64,000 nt of DNA from Melioribacter roseus (GCA_020722065.1 DYLK01000004.1:62001-126000), one strand, 5' to 3'; shown: positions 47,373 to 55,856, counted from the first letter of the stretch. Translations and numbers: made by a program. Notes: generated by a model from the letters alone, not told the origin.

Positions 47373-47990
47373 TTATTCAAAATAAGTCGGCGAATCTGGA
47401 TTGGCAATGTGTTTTAGAATTTCGTTGATATGTTTTTGATTTGTTCTAAATTCCGAAAATTCAGGTAAATTGTTAAAATCAAAGAATTTAACATCTAAAG
47501 TTTCGTTGCTTGGTCTTGGTGAACCACCAATAATTTTACATAAATAGACAATTTTCACCGCATGGAAAAAATCTAAATTTCGTCCTGTTCGATTGGCATC
47601 AAAAACGCCAATCACTTTTAGAACTTCAACATTATAGCCACTTTCTTCGAAAACTTCGCGAATTGCTGCTTTTGCGGGATAATCTCCAACATCAGCCCAG
47701 CCGCCAGGCATCGCCCATTTTCCATCAGTATTTTCTTGAACTAACAATATTGTCCCGTGTTCAATAATTGCTGCTCGAACATCAACTTTGGGAGTGGCGT
47801 ATCCTTTTTGTGTGAGAAAAATTCTTTCGATTTCGTTTTTATCTAAATCAGAATTCTGTTCGACCATTTCAGAAGCAATTTGCAAAAGTTTTTTATTTCG
47901 CTCTATTTCATATTCGTTTTCTGAAAAAGCTAACCCTGTTTGAGCAGATGCTTGTATTTTACGAGCCCAATTCAATAATTTTTCATTCAT
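47373..47990 (-). CDS. NUDIX hydrolase (YjhB-like, with N-terminal helical domain)
   Basis: Hydrolyses a nucleoside diphosphate linked to another group. The product is 205 residues from the ATG at 47990; a TTG at 48005 would add five residues, but MNEKLLNWARKIQASAQTGL is the usual N-terminus of the NUDIX_N_2 domain. The Nudix box is GWADVGDYPAKAAIREVFEE followed by SGY, with Asp in place of the first Glu, as common in this subgroup. PGGW before the box is also typical. Substrate unknown. It is divergent from the leader of the epimerase-like gene. Confidence 0.88.
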   Translation of the reverse strand: MNEKLLNWARKIQASAQTGLAFSENEYEIERNKKLLQIASEMVEQNSDLDKNEIERIFLTQKGYATPKVDVRAAIIEHGTILLVQENTDGKWAMPGGWADVGDYPAKAAIREVFEESGYNVEVLKVIGVFDANRTGRNLDFFHAVKIVYLCKIIGGSPRPSNETLDVKFFDFNNLPEFSEFRTNQKHINEILKHIANPDSPTYFE

Positions 47991-48042
47991 TTGCAAAACT
48001 TTCAATTTTTTTTAAATATTTAAACTTTTTTTTAATATTATA

Positions 48043-48190
48043 TTGCCAAAGCTATTAAATATTATTAAGTTTACACAACAAAAAAATAAGAATACTCCTC
48101 AAAACCATAAAGACCTCATAGCACTCCTTATTGTGAATGCAAAAAAGCCAGCTCCCCCCAAAGCTGGCTTTTTTTATTTAGGAGAAAATA
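48043..48190 (+). ncRNA. Possible attenuated leader or small RNA ending in a terminator
   Basis: Between the divergent NUDIX gene and the ATG at 48191 there are about 150 bases ending in a strong hairpin. The upstream part has AATAAGAATACTCCT and ACTCCTTATT, which could pair weakly. An 8-codon-plus frame exists here but runs through the hairpin, so I do not call it coding. The arrangement suits either a short terminated RNA or a leader controlling the next gene. Confidence 0.35.
48141..48176 (+). terminator. Strong intrinsic terminator just before the TIGR01777 gene
   Basis: AAAAAAGCCAGCT / AGCTGGCTTTTTTT, a 13-bp stem around an 8-base loop CCCCCCAA, with a run of T. It ends only about 14 bases before the start codon and next to the ribosome site AGGAGAA, so it must affect expression of the downstream gene. 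Confidence 0.85.
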
Positions 48191-49102
48191 ATGAAAAAAA
48201 TATTAATATTTGGCGGAAGCGGATTTATTGGAAAATATCTTTCCAACTATTTTTCTAATAACTATAAAGTATATGTTTTTTCAAGAAGTCTTCATTATCC
48301 CAAAGGAAATATTGAATATGTTATTTGGAATGAAAACACTCCGAATGATGAATTACGAGAAATCGTAAATGGAGCATATACAGTAATAAATCTGGTTGGA
48401 GAAAATATTAACACAATTTTTACTGAAGAAAAAAAGAGACTAATTATTTCTTCTCGTGTGAATTCTGTAAAACGAATTTATGAACTGATTTCTTCTGTAG
48501 AAATTCCACCAGAATACTGGCTTCAAGCAAGCGCAATTGGTTATTATGGAAATAGTTTTTCTGAGATTTATGATGAGAATTCAGAAAAAGGGAAAGGTTT
48601 TTTAGCGGATGTTTGTGATTTGTGGGAAAAGGAATTCAGAAAAATTGAATTGCAAATCACCAAAAAAGCAATTATTAGGATTGGAAATGTGCTTGGGAAT
48701 GATGGAGGAATGTTTCCACCGCTAAAATTTATTACAAGATTATTTTTAGGCGGTTCATCAGGGAATGGAAAACATTTCGTTAGTTGGATACATATTACTG
48801 ACTTAGTGAGAATTTTTGATTTCTTAATTTCCGAGAAAAAAGAAGGCGTTTTCAATGCTGTAAGTCCAAATTTTGTCTCGAATAAAGAATTTATGTCTGC
48901 TTTAAGAAAAGCAATGAATAGACCTTTTTCGCCTCCAGTCCCTAAATTATTATTAAAATATATGTCATATTTAATTGGGACAGATTTTGAGCTAATTTTT
49001 GCAAGTTCAAAAGTTTATCCCAAGAATTTAATTGACAATGGTTTTATGTTCAATTTCCCTAATTTGCAAGAATCTTTGCATAATCTGATAAAAAAAGTTT
49101 AA
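48191..49102 (+). CDS. TIGR01777 family NAD(P)-binding epimerase-like protein (YfcH/SulA-like)
   Basis: A 303-residue extended SDR protein. N-terminal nucleotide loop: MKKILIFGGSGFIGKYLSNY. Family landmarks follow: VINLVGENI, YWLQASAIGYYGN, KAIIRIGNVLGNDGGMFPPL, and KHFVSWIHITDLVRIFDFL, FNAVSPNFVSNKEF. Members are about 295-305 residues; their reaction is not established, though some bacterial and plant members influence division. The ATG at 48191 follows GGAGAAAATA. It is preceded directly by a strong hairpin, which is odd for a gene start. Confidence 0.85.
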   Translation: MKKILIFGGSGFIGKYLSNYFSNNYKVYVFSRSLHYPKGNIEYVIWNENTPNDELREIVNGAYTVINLVGENINTIFTEEKKRLIISSRVNSVKRIYELISSVEIPPEYWLQASAIGYYGNSFSEIYDENSEKGKGFLADVCDLWEKEFRKIELQITKKAIIRIGNVLGNDGGMFPPLKFITRLFLGGSSGNGKHFVSWIHITDLVRIFDFLISEKKEGVFNAVSPNFVSNKEFMSALRKAMNRPFSPPVPKLLLKYMSYLIGTDFELIFASSKVYPKNLIDNGFMFNFPNLQESLHNLIKKV

Positions 49103-49200
49103 GATTAAAGAAATAAAAATGATAATTGAACTTGCTTTATATTATTGATATTTTATCTAATATTAAATAAATAATGAATGATTAAAATTAAGGATTGTTT

Positions 49201-50067
49201 ATGAAAAACAATGTATCAAACTTTATAATTAATGCAAAAGCAGTTAAAATTCTCATTTTACTTATAGTTTTCTCTTTTTCTGACATTCTGGCACAAGATT
49301 CCATTTCCGTTATGAGTTTTAATATTCGTTATGGCTTGGCAAATGACGGCGAAAATAGTTGGCAATTTCGCAATAAATTTGTTTTTGATGTAATTAAGAC
49401 AAATAATCCCGATTTGATTGGTTTGCAAGAAGCACTTTTCTTCCAAGTGGAAGAGATTTTGAATCAATTTCCAGGATATAAAATGATTGGAGTTGGTCGG
49501 GATGATGGGAAATTGGCTGGTGAATTATCTTGTATTTTATATAAATCTGATAAATTTTCGGTTGACACAAGTTCAACTTTTTGGTTTTCTGATACGCCCG
49601 AAATTCCAGGTTCGCGACATTGGGGAAATAATTACAATAGAATTTGTACTTGGGGAAAATTTCAATTGAAAAATTCGGATAAATCTTTTTATTACTACAA
49701 CTTACATCTCGATCACGAATCTGAAATTGCACGAGAAAAGAGTGTTGATTTGCTAATTCAGAAAATTGGAGATTTGAAAAAAGCTAATCCGATAATAATT
49801 TCTGGTGATTTCAATTGCGGTGAATCAAGTGTTCCAATTCAAATTATTTTGAAAGAATTCCGCGACACATTCCGACTTGTAAATTCCAAACAAGAAAATG
49901 AAGGGACATTTAATGGCTTTACTGGAGATATTTCAGGCGAGCGAATTGATTATATATTAATAAATAATTTATTTGAGACAAAAAAAGCTGAAATCATCAG
50001 AACAAATTATGAAGGGAAATTCCCATCAGACCATTTCCCTATTTCCTCACAAATTATTTTAAAATAA
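49201..50067 (+). CDS. Exported endonuclease/exonuclease/phosphatase-fold hydrolase
   Basis: A 288-residue secreted hydrolase, started at the ATG at 49201 because AAGGA lies six bases upstream; a TTG at 49195 is less likely. Signal peptide about 1-31. EEP fold motifs: VMSFNIRYGLANDGENSW, NPDLIGLQEAL (metal-binding Glu), YYYNLHLDHES (His), IISGDFNCG (Asp and Asn), and the final FPSDHFPISSQI (Asp-His). The FNIRYG plus SDHFP pattern is that of the exported EEP hydrolases found next to sugar-use genes in Bacteroidota. Target, phosphodiester or phosphomonoester, is not evident. Confidence 0.85.
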   Translation: MKNNVSNFIINAKAVKILILLIVFSFSDILAQDSISVMSFNIRYGLANDGENSWQFRNKFVFDVIKTNNPDLIGLQEALFFQVEEILNQFPGYKMIGVGRDDGKLAGELSCILYKSDKFSVDTSSTFWFSDTPEIPGSRHWGNNYNRICTWGKFQLKNSDKSFYYYNLHLDHESEIAREKSVDLLIQKIGDLKKANPIIISGDFNCGESSVPIQIILKEFRDTFRLVNSKQENEGTFNGFTGDISGERIDYILINNLFETKKAEIIRTNYEGKFPSDHFPISSQIILK

Positions 50068-50103
50068 AAAAAGGATATTGCTTTTTAACAATATCCTTTT
50101 TCT
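50064..50103. terminator. Bidirectional terminator between convergent genes
   Basis: AAAAAGGATATTG / CAATATCCTTTTT, a 13-bp perfect stem with an 8-base loop. A-rich and T-rich flanks let it work for both the EEP hydrolase (plus) and the ferredoxin gene (minus). Confidence 0.85.
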
Positions 50104-50119
50104 CAAAGTTAAGAATGAA

Positions 50120-50404
50120 TTATTGTATAACTTTTTTAACTGATAATTCTTCTTTTGTTTCAACATGATCTGGGTCTGGGACGCAGCATGAAACTGGACA
50201 AACAGAAGCACATTGAGGTTCATCGTGGAAGCCAACGCATTCAGTACATTTGCTAGGTACAATATAGAAATGATCTTCACTTATTGGGGTAAAAGAATTT
50301 CCACCACTTTGCCATTCTGCTCCACCTTCGTAAATAGCAGTATTAGGACATTCTGGTTCGCAAGCACCACAATTGATGCATTCGTCTGTGATCATAATAG
50401 CCAT
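50120..50404 (-). CDS. 2[4Fe-4S] ferredoxin of the Allochromatium/YfhL type
   Basis: A small electron carrier of 94 residues. First cluster ligands C9-x2-C12-x2-C15-x3-C19 ([13 protein letters not shown]). The second motif has an insertion: C53-x2-C56-x8-C65-x3-C69 ([19 protein letters not shown]), the mark of Alvin-type ferredoxins also common in Chlorobi. A C-terminal helix of about 20 residues follows. The ATG at 50404 follows AAGGAGC. Its start overlaps the end of the DUF309 gene by 13 bases. Partner unknown. Confidence 0.93.
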   Translation of the reverse strand: MAIMITDECINCGACEPECPNTAIYEGGAEWQSGGNSFTPISEDHFYIVPSKCTECVGFHDEPQCASVCPVSCCVPDPDHVETKEELSVKKVIQ

Positions 50405-50772
50405 GAGATTGCTCCTTTATTTTGTTGTAATTTTATTACTGGAATTATCGCATAATTCACAGTTTTTGTTTTAGTATTTAGTTGAATTTTAATTTCTGTT
50501 TCAAATATATTGATATCAGACAATAATTGAGTAAGATTAATTTCCATATAGTCTGGTAAATATTGCAATAGTTTAGTTTTAGCTTTTTCAAGTTGACTTA
50601 AACTGCCACTAAAATTTCCAGAAACAAAGTGAAAGCAACTTACTGAAAGTTGAGTTAATCCTTGAAAAAAATTTCTATTCTTAGATTCAGCAGAATGCCA
50701 AAGATCTTCAAAAAAATCATGTGCGGCGAAATAATCACCGTCATTGAATATTTTTATTCCTTTTAATATCAC
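50392..50772 (-). CDS. DUF309 domain protein
   Basis: A 126-residue protein with the DUF309 helical core: [17 protein letters not shown], then [20 protein letters not shown]. The HDxxEDLW and QGLxQL features are typical of the family, whose function is not known. The start is a GTG at 50772, since the nearby ATG is out of frame. It overlaps the ferredoxin gene by 13 bases, so both are expressed together. The tail after about residue 95 is unlike the family. Confidence 0.75.
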   Translation of the reverse strand: MILKGIKIFNDGDYFAAHDFFEDLWHSAESKNRNFFQGLTQLSVSCFHFVSGNFSGSLSQLEKAKTKLLQYLPDYMEINLTQLLSDINIFETEIKIQLNTKTKTVNYAIIPVIKLQQNKGAISWLL

Positions 50773-50819
50773 ATCAAAATATAATTATTTCATTTAAATG
50801 AGACAATCTTATTGAAATA

Positions 50820-50848
50820 AAAAATCCCGCATAGTTGAGCGGGATTTT
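50820..50848 (-). terminator. Intrinsic terminator after hsp20
   Basis: On the minus strand AATAAAATCCCGC-TCAACTAT-GCGGGATTTTT: a stem of about 10 bp with a T-run, 50 bases downstream of the hsp20 stop. Confidence 0.8.
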
Positions 50849-50896
50849 ATTAGGAAGTTTTAGGGAAATCTATATACAAATTGTTATTCCCTCTTT

Positions 50897-51349
50897 TTAA
50901 TTTATTTTAACTTCAATTTCTTTTGGCTTTACTTCCTCAGCCTTTGGAATTTCAATTGTTAATGTACCATCTTTAAACTCAGCTTTAATTTGATCTTCAA
51001 CTATCTTTTCTGGCAAATTGAAAGCACGATAGTATTTGCCATTTAATCTTTCAACTCTGTGATAAGTAGCATTCTTTTCCTCGGAAACTGATTTTCTTTC
51101 ACCGTTAATAATTAGTTGATTATTTACGAATTTAATTTTGACATCTTCTTTGCCTATTCCAGGTAAATCAAGATGTAAGACAAATTTATCATCGTATTCA
51201 ACAATATCAGTTGCTGGTGACCAGACTGAGTTTTCAATTTCAGATTCGCTTTCAGATGCAAATCTGTCGTTAAACAAATTGAACCATTTTGCAATTTCTT
51301 TTTCAGCGTTCCAAATTTGTTTTACTGGGTTAATTCTAACTAGTGTCAT
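50897..51349 (-). CDS. Small heat-shock protein, Hsp20/alpha-crystallin family
   Basis: An ATP-independent holdase of 150 residues. The alpha-crystallin domain (about 45-140) has WSPATDIVEYDDKFVLHLDL, PGIGKEDVKIKFVNNQLIIN and GKYYRAFNLPEKI-type strands. A C-terminal extension with EVKPKEIEVKIN contains the IxV-like motif region. The ATG at 51349 follows AAAGGAGAT. It is monocistronic, with its own terminator. No CIRCE element was found upstream. Confidence 0.93.
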   Translation of the reverse strand: MTLVRINPVKQIWNAEKEIAKWFNLFNDRFASESESEIENSVWSPATDIVEYDDKFVLHLDLPGIGKEDVKIKFVNNQLIINGERKSVSEEKNATYHRVERLNGKYYRAFNLPEKIVEDQIKAEFKDGTLTIEIPKAEEVKPKEIEVKIN

Positions 51350-51491
51350 TTTATATCTCCTTTTTGTTTTTTTAGTTAATTGTTTTATAATTATTTGTTT
51401 TGGTAATATTAATCTAAAAATTGTGCCAAAAAGTTATTAAACAGCTAAGTTATTATAATACAATATTTTAATTCTGAAAATTGTTTAATAA

Positions 51492-51570
51492 AGTAAAAAT
51501 TTTACTAGGTAAACTACTGCCAGATTTTCAGAATATTTGAAAATTAAACAAAATATTTGCCAGATTTTCA
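51492..51570. promoter_or_regulatory. Palindrome and 13-bp direct repeat upstream of hsp20
   Basis: AGTAAAA-A-TTTTACT at 51492-51506 is a 15-base palindrome. TGCCAGATTTTCA occurs at 51518-51530 and again at 51558-51570, starts 40 bases apart, close to four helical turns. They lie 140-220 bases upstream of the hsp20 start and downstream of kup. A binding site is possible; nothing more can be said. Confidence 0.3.
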
Positions 51571-51626
51571 TATTTGGGAAGAAAATCATGTCCTCATGTT
51601 CAAATCAATTAATTTTCAATATTCTA

Positions 51627-53465
51627 TTATATTTCAATGCGAGTGTAAACACCGTGTAACTTCTGATAAGGTAATTCCATAAATTGAACAAAGTTTGGAG
51701 TTAGCCTTTTTATAATTGAATAGATTTTTAATAATGGTTGGTTTGCTTTAATATCATCAACTCCGTAAAACATTACTTTTGGCTCAATATTGCATTCTTT
51801 CAATATTTTTGGGACATCAACTCTTTCCATATAGCCAAATTTAATTTCCAAACCCGAAAGTCCTTTGGCAAGATTTGGTATCATTTTATATTCAATTCCG
51901 CGTGAAGTTTCGGTTGTTGCAACTGATACAAGCACATTGTTTTCGTAAATTATTCCACTTCGGATTGTGCTATGTACCATATACGGAGGAATCATATTAA
52001 GACTTTTTGCAAAAAATAATGCAGTACCTGGTAAAGTTTTTCCAGTATTATAAATTTGTTCAAAACTTAATGAGTAAATATCTAATGAAAGTGGACGGAA
52101 TGATTTGTAAACAGATTTATTACCTTTTGACCAAATGTAAATTATGATAAAAGGAACAATTCCAATTATAATAGACCAATAACCACCGTGAGGAATCTTT
52201 GTAAATACTGCAAATAAAAACATTAAGTTAACAACAAAAACTGCGAGAGCTGTTACAAATTTTATCCATGATTTTTGATTTTTGAAAATCCAAATCATAA
52301 AAATTGTACTCATTGCCATCGTAATAGTAACGGCAAAACCATAAGCTGCGGCAAGGTTTGCTGATTCTCTGAATAATAATATTATGAAAATAACTGCAAG
52401 GAGCATTGCCCAATTAACAGAATTAATATAAATCTGTGATTTTAATTTTGAGGAAGTATAGGTAACTCGTAATAGCGGAAAGATATATGTTCTAATTCCT
52501 TGGTAAATTAACGAAAAGATGGCGCTAATCATTGCTTGAGATGCAATTATTGTTGCAAGTAAAGTAATTAGTAAAAATGGAATATAAAAGTAAGGTTGAA
52601 TGTGATTTACCATTCCAAATAAAATATTTGATGTTGTTTCCTTTTCTGATGATAATAAAATTGCAAACGAACCTTGTCCGAAATAGTTAATTATCAAAGC
52701 AATAAAAACAAAATACCAAGCTCTAACTATTGGTTTTTTGCCTAAATGTCCCATATCAGCATACAATGCTTCGCCACCAGTAGCACTTAAAATCACTTCT
52801 GAAAGAACAATAAAGCCAATAAATCCATTATTACTTAAAAATTTAATTGCTTCATAAGGATTTATTGCCCAAAGAATTTGGGGATTTTCAAATAATGAAA
52901 TTATTCCAAAAATGAATAAAGAACCAAACCACAAAACCATAATTGGTCCGAATGATGTTGCAACTTTATCTGTTCCTTTAGATTGAATAGAAAATAGAAC
53001 AATTGTAATAATTATTGTAACAAAAATTACTTGATTAGTAGGAATATCTGAGAAATTAGGAATAAATTTCAGACCTTCAACTGCTGATAGTATTGAAATT
53101 GCTGGAGTAATTACGCCATCTCCAATTAAAAATGACACGCCAATAAATCCCATATATGCAATAATTATACTTTTTCTGCCTTTTTTCACATAACTATGCA
53201 ATATTTCCTTCAATACAATGATTCCGCCTTCTCCATTTGAATTGAGACTCATTGCTAAAAATGTATATTCAATAGTTACAAGTATAACCATAGTCCAAAA
53301 CAATAATGAAAGAACGCCGTAAACATTTTCAACAGTGATTGGCAAAACCAGAAAGACAACAGTCATAGTGTAAATTGGACTTGTTCCAATGTCGCCAAAT
53401 ACAAGTCCCATTGCTTTTATTATTTCAGAAATTCTTTCGCGATTTGTTCTATCAGATTTTTTCAT
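51627..53465 (-). CDS. kup: Kup-family potassium uptake transporter
   Basis: Proton-coupled K+ importer, 612 residues from the ATG at 53465; a TTG at 53474 would add three. About 12 membrane segments occupy residues 15-450. Family points: MGLVFGDIGTSPIYTMTVVF near the N-terminus, NSNGEGGIIVLKEIL, LIGDGVITPAISILSAVEGL, and ATGGEALYADMGHLGKKPI. A cytoplasmic C-terminal domain (about 460-612) ends the protein. Length agrees with E. coli Kup (622). It lies 119 bases after the glucose-6-phosphate isomerase gene on the same strand; no terminator separates them. Confidence 0.95.
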   Translation of the reverse strand: MKKSDRTNRERISEIIKAMGLVFGDIGTSPIYTMTVVFLVLPITVENVYGVLSLLFWTMVILVTIEYTFLAMSLNSNGEGGIIVLKEILHSYVKKGRKSIIIAYMGFIGVSFLIGDGVITPAISILSAVEGLKFIPNFSDIPTNQVIFVTIIITIVLFSIQSKGTDKVATSFGPIMVLWFGSLFIFGIISLFENPQILWAINPYEAIKFLSNNGFIGFIVLSEVILSATGGEALYADMGHLGKKPIVRAWYFVFIALIINYFGQGSFAILLSSEKETTSNILFGMVNHIQPYFYIPFLLITLLATIIASQAMISAIFSLIYQGIRTYIFPLLRVTYTSSKLKSQIYINSVNWAMLLAVIFIILLFRESANLAAAYGFAVTITMAMSTIFMIWIFKNQKSWIKFVTALAVFVVNLMFLFAVFTKIPHGGYWSIIIGIVPFIIIYIWSKGNKSVYKSFRPLSLDIYSLSFEQIYNTGKTLPGTALFFAKSLNMIPPYMVHSTIRSGIIYENNVLVSVATTETSRGIEYKMIPNLAKGLSGLEIKFGYMERVDVPKILKECNIEPKVMFYGVDDIKANQPLLKIYSIIKRLTPNFVQFMELPYQKLHGVYTRIEI

Positions 53466-53583
53466 TTTTATCAAAAGTAAGTTAAAGATTTTTATAAACC
53501 AATATCAAGCAATAACGAGACAAAATAAGGTAATAAATTTAGAGCCGAAAAATATCAATAAAATATATTTTACGGCTATTGAA

Positions 53584-55290
53584 TTAAATCAATTGTTTTA
53601 ATGATTCGATAAATTTTATCAAAGTTGAATTAATTTCACATCGAATAACTTGTCGATTGTTAGATAAAAGAGCTGCTCTATCACCCAAAGATTGAGCTTG
53701 AACGAGAATATCGAATGAAATATCTGATTTGCTTTCTGTTGCATTTTGGGGAATTGCGATATTTTCTGAAGGAAAATCAACGATTTGAATAAAAATTCCA
53801 TTCCCCGAATCACCTTTGTGTAGTTGTCCTGTTGAATGCAAGAATCGTGGTCCAAAACCACTTGTTACAGCAATTTTATATTTTTCAGATAGATAATTTT
53901 GAAAATCAACCAAAATTGCTTGATTTTCCTTTGTCTGAGGTATAAATGCTTGAATTGAAATATAAGGTCTTCCGAAAACTTGTTCGGTCGGGATTGAATT
54001 AAGTTGACTTTCGAGTTCTTCGAATATTTGCGTTGTTGTATGAAATTTTTCTTCTTCAGTGACTCGAACATTAAAATTATGAGATTCAAGCAGTTTCCCA
54101 CCGAAAACAAGTTGATGCGTTTCAGCATAATTTTTTAGCACATTTCTCGCAGCAATTTTTGCCGATTCAACATTGGGTTGGTCAAAAGGATGAATTTGGA
54201 GAATATGCCCGATAATTGCTGTTGACATTTCCCACAAAAAGAAAAGTGAACCAAGTTCGTAAGTATTTTCAATTGAAACTTCTACAACATTAAAACCACA
54301 GCGAACAAAATCTTTCATTTCAAGAATTAGTTTTTCATCATTTCCAAATCTTAGGAATACAAAAAGTCTATCTTTTGAATATGTTTCAGTTTTACGAATT
54401 TCTTCCAAATCAATTGGTAGAACACCATTTCCAATTTTTCCAGTGCTTTCAGCAACAAGTTGTTCAATCCAAGCTCCGATTGCTTTTAGTTGATTTGATG
54501 GATAAAGAGTGAGTTTGTCGATTCCTTTTTTTGCTTGCAACCCGATAATTCCGCCAAGCAATAAAGCCGAGTTTGAAATTGACTGATTCTCGATTAATTC
54601 CCTTTTGAACGATAAAGTTGTTTCAAGTAATTTTTTTATATCAACGCCAACTAAAGCTGCTGGTACTAATCCAAAGAATGAAAGTGCCGAAAATCTTCCG
54701 CCAATGTTTGGATTATTCAAGAATATTTTGCGAAAACCTAATTCTTCGGCAAGTTTCTGAAGTTCACTATTTGGGTCAGTTATTGCAGCAAAAAGATTCC
54801 CTGCAGGTTTTTCTTCTTTTATCAATTGATAATAAAAATATTTCGCAAGAGAAAGTGTTTCTACTGTTCCGCCAGATTTTGTTGAGACAAGAAAAAGAGT
54901 TTTATGATTTTTGATTTTGTTTTCGATATTTCTTATGGCAGTTGGGTGTGTTGAATCTGCAATAATTAATTCTAAAAAAGATTCATTTTTACCAAATATT
55001 TTTTGATAAACTTCGGGAGCTAAACTTGAGCCGCCCATTCCAATAAGTACGACAAATTGAAACTTTTCTTTAACAATTTCATCAACAAAATTCTGAATTA
55101 TATCAATTTTTAGAAGATATTCATCAACAGAAATCAGCCAATCTAATCTGTTTGTAATTTCAGTTTCTGAACTGCTCCAAACTGTGTAATCTTTTTCAAA
55201 TATTCGATTTAATATATTATTATCAACAAGGTGTTGAATTTGAGAATCAAATTTTGCGTGATCTTCGTGAAGAAATTTTACAATTTCCAT
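53584..55290 (-). CDS. pgi: Glucose-6-phosphate isomerase, type found fused to transaldolase
   Basis: Interconverts glucose 6-phosphate and fructose 6-phosphate. The 568-residue protein has VVLIGMGGSSLAPEVYQKIF, STKSGGTVETLSLAKYF, IGGRFSALSFFGLVPAALVG, and the C-terminal IHPFDQPNVESAK and GFGPRFLHSTGQLHKGDSGN. The last segments match the isomerase half of bifunctional transaldolase/isomerases (about 950 residues) more than E. coli Pgi; here the transaldolase half is absent. The ATG at 55290 follows AAAGGAAAG. It supports the glycogen and glucan genes of the window. Confidence 0.9.
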   Translation of the reverse strand: MEIVKFLHEDHAKFDSQIQHLVDNNILNRIFEKDYTVWSSSETEITNRLDWLISVDEYLLKIDIIQNFVDEIVKEKFQFVVLIGMGGSSLAPEVYQKIFGKNESFLELIIADSTHPTAIRNIENKIKNHKTLFLVSTKSGGTVETLSLAKYFYYQLIKEEKPAGNLFAAITDPNSELQKLAEELGFRKIFLNNPNIGGRFSALSFFGLVPAALVGVDIKKLLETTLSFKRELIENQSISNSALLLGGIIGLQAKKGIDKLTLYPSNQLKAIGAWIEQLVAESTGKIGNGVLPIDLEEIRKTETYSKDRLFVFLRFGNDEKLILEMKDFVRCGFNVVEVSIENTYELGSLFFLWEMSTAIIGHILQIHPFDQPNVESAKIAARNVLKNYAETHQLVFGGKLLESHNFNVRVTEEEKFHTTTQIFEELESQLNSIPTEQVFGRPYISIQAFIPQTKENQAILVDFQNYLSEKYKIAVTSGFGPRFLHSTGQLHKGDSGNGIFIQIVDFPSENIAIPQNATESKSDISFDILVQAQSLGDRAALLSNNRQVIRCEINSTLIKFIESLKQLI

Positions 55291-55420
55291 TTATCTTTCC
55301 TTTGAATTTGTTTATTCAAATTTAAGTAAAAATACAATCATCAATTTCAAGTTTTTTGTCATTATCCTAATCAGTGAGCAGTAATCAGTAATGAGTGAAG
55401 GATTGGATAATTGATTTCGG

Positions 55421-55440
55421 GTCAGACGTCCTCGTCTGAC
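55421..55440. repeat. Palindrome GTCAGACG-TCCT-CGTCTGAC
   Basis: An 8-bp perfect stem with loop TCCT. The same stem with loop TCCC is at 55551-55570, and imperfect copies lie at 41429-41448 and 41375-41394. Confidence 0.85.
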
Positions 55441-55483
55441 AATTGAAAATTCAAGATGTTTGAACTATGATTTATCTGATTAT

Positions 55484-55570
55484 TGGATTTTCAAGATTAA
55501 AACACAAAGACAAAAGCAGCTTAAGATTATGAAATTAGCTGAAATGGTAGGTCAGACGTCCCCGTCTGAC
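55484..55570. repeat. Dispersed repeat module 2 (plus-strand copy)
   Basis: TTTTCAAGATTAAAA, AAAGACAAAAGCAG and GAAATGGTAGGTCAGACGTC occur in order, as in the minus-strand reading of 41429-41514. It ends with the palindrome GTCAGACG-TCCC-CGTCTGAC at 55551-55570. Confidence 0.8.
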
Positions 55571-55590
55571 AATTGAAAATTAAAATATTG

Positions 55591-55610
55591 CAGTTCACTT
55601 TAGTGAACTG
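55591..55610. repeat. Palindrome CAGTTCACT-TT-AGTGAACTG
   Basis: A 9-bp perfect stem with a 2-base loop. It lies between repeat modules 2 and 1, where the 41-kb copy instead has the AACAGACG and GTCAT palindromes. Confidence 0.8.
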
Positions 55611-55658
55611 ATAAAGAAATTAATAATATAATTGGCTTCAGCCACATAAATAAATCTC

Positions 55659-55730
55659 AAATGATGCTAAAGCATAATTATTTATAATCATTCAAATCAG
55701 TCAGCTAAAGCTGACTGCAATAAAAAAAGC
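55659..55730. repeat. Dispersed repeat module 1 (plus-strand copy)
   Basis: AAATGATGCTAAAGCA, then TCAAATCAGTCAGCTAAAG, then CTGACTGCAATAAAAAAAGC. It contains the perfect palindromic core GTCAGCT-AA-AGCTGAC and matches 41167-41240 inverted. Confidence 0.8.
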
Positions 55731-55754
55731 AAATTACTTAATTAGTTGTTAAAA

Positions 55755-55789
55755 AAGATGAACTCCACCTTTAAGGTGGAGTTCATCTT
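55755..55789. repeat. Long perfect hairpin, 16-bp stem
   Basis: AAGATGAACTCCACCT pairs perfectly with AGGTGGAGTTCATCTT around loop TTA. No T-run of terminator type follows on either strand. It is probably another intergenic palindrome family rather than a terminator. Confidence 0.8.
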
Positions 55790-55856
55790 AAATTTACAAA
55801 TTAAAGAGATTCCCGATAGAAACATTCGGGCATGACAACTTTTTTTATTTTGTCTT

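Noticed and set aside
48043-48258. Plus-strand frame of 71 codons before the TIGR01777 gene
   Set aside because: It reads through a strong terminator hairpin, overlaps the start of the real gene and has no recognisable domain or ribosome site.
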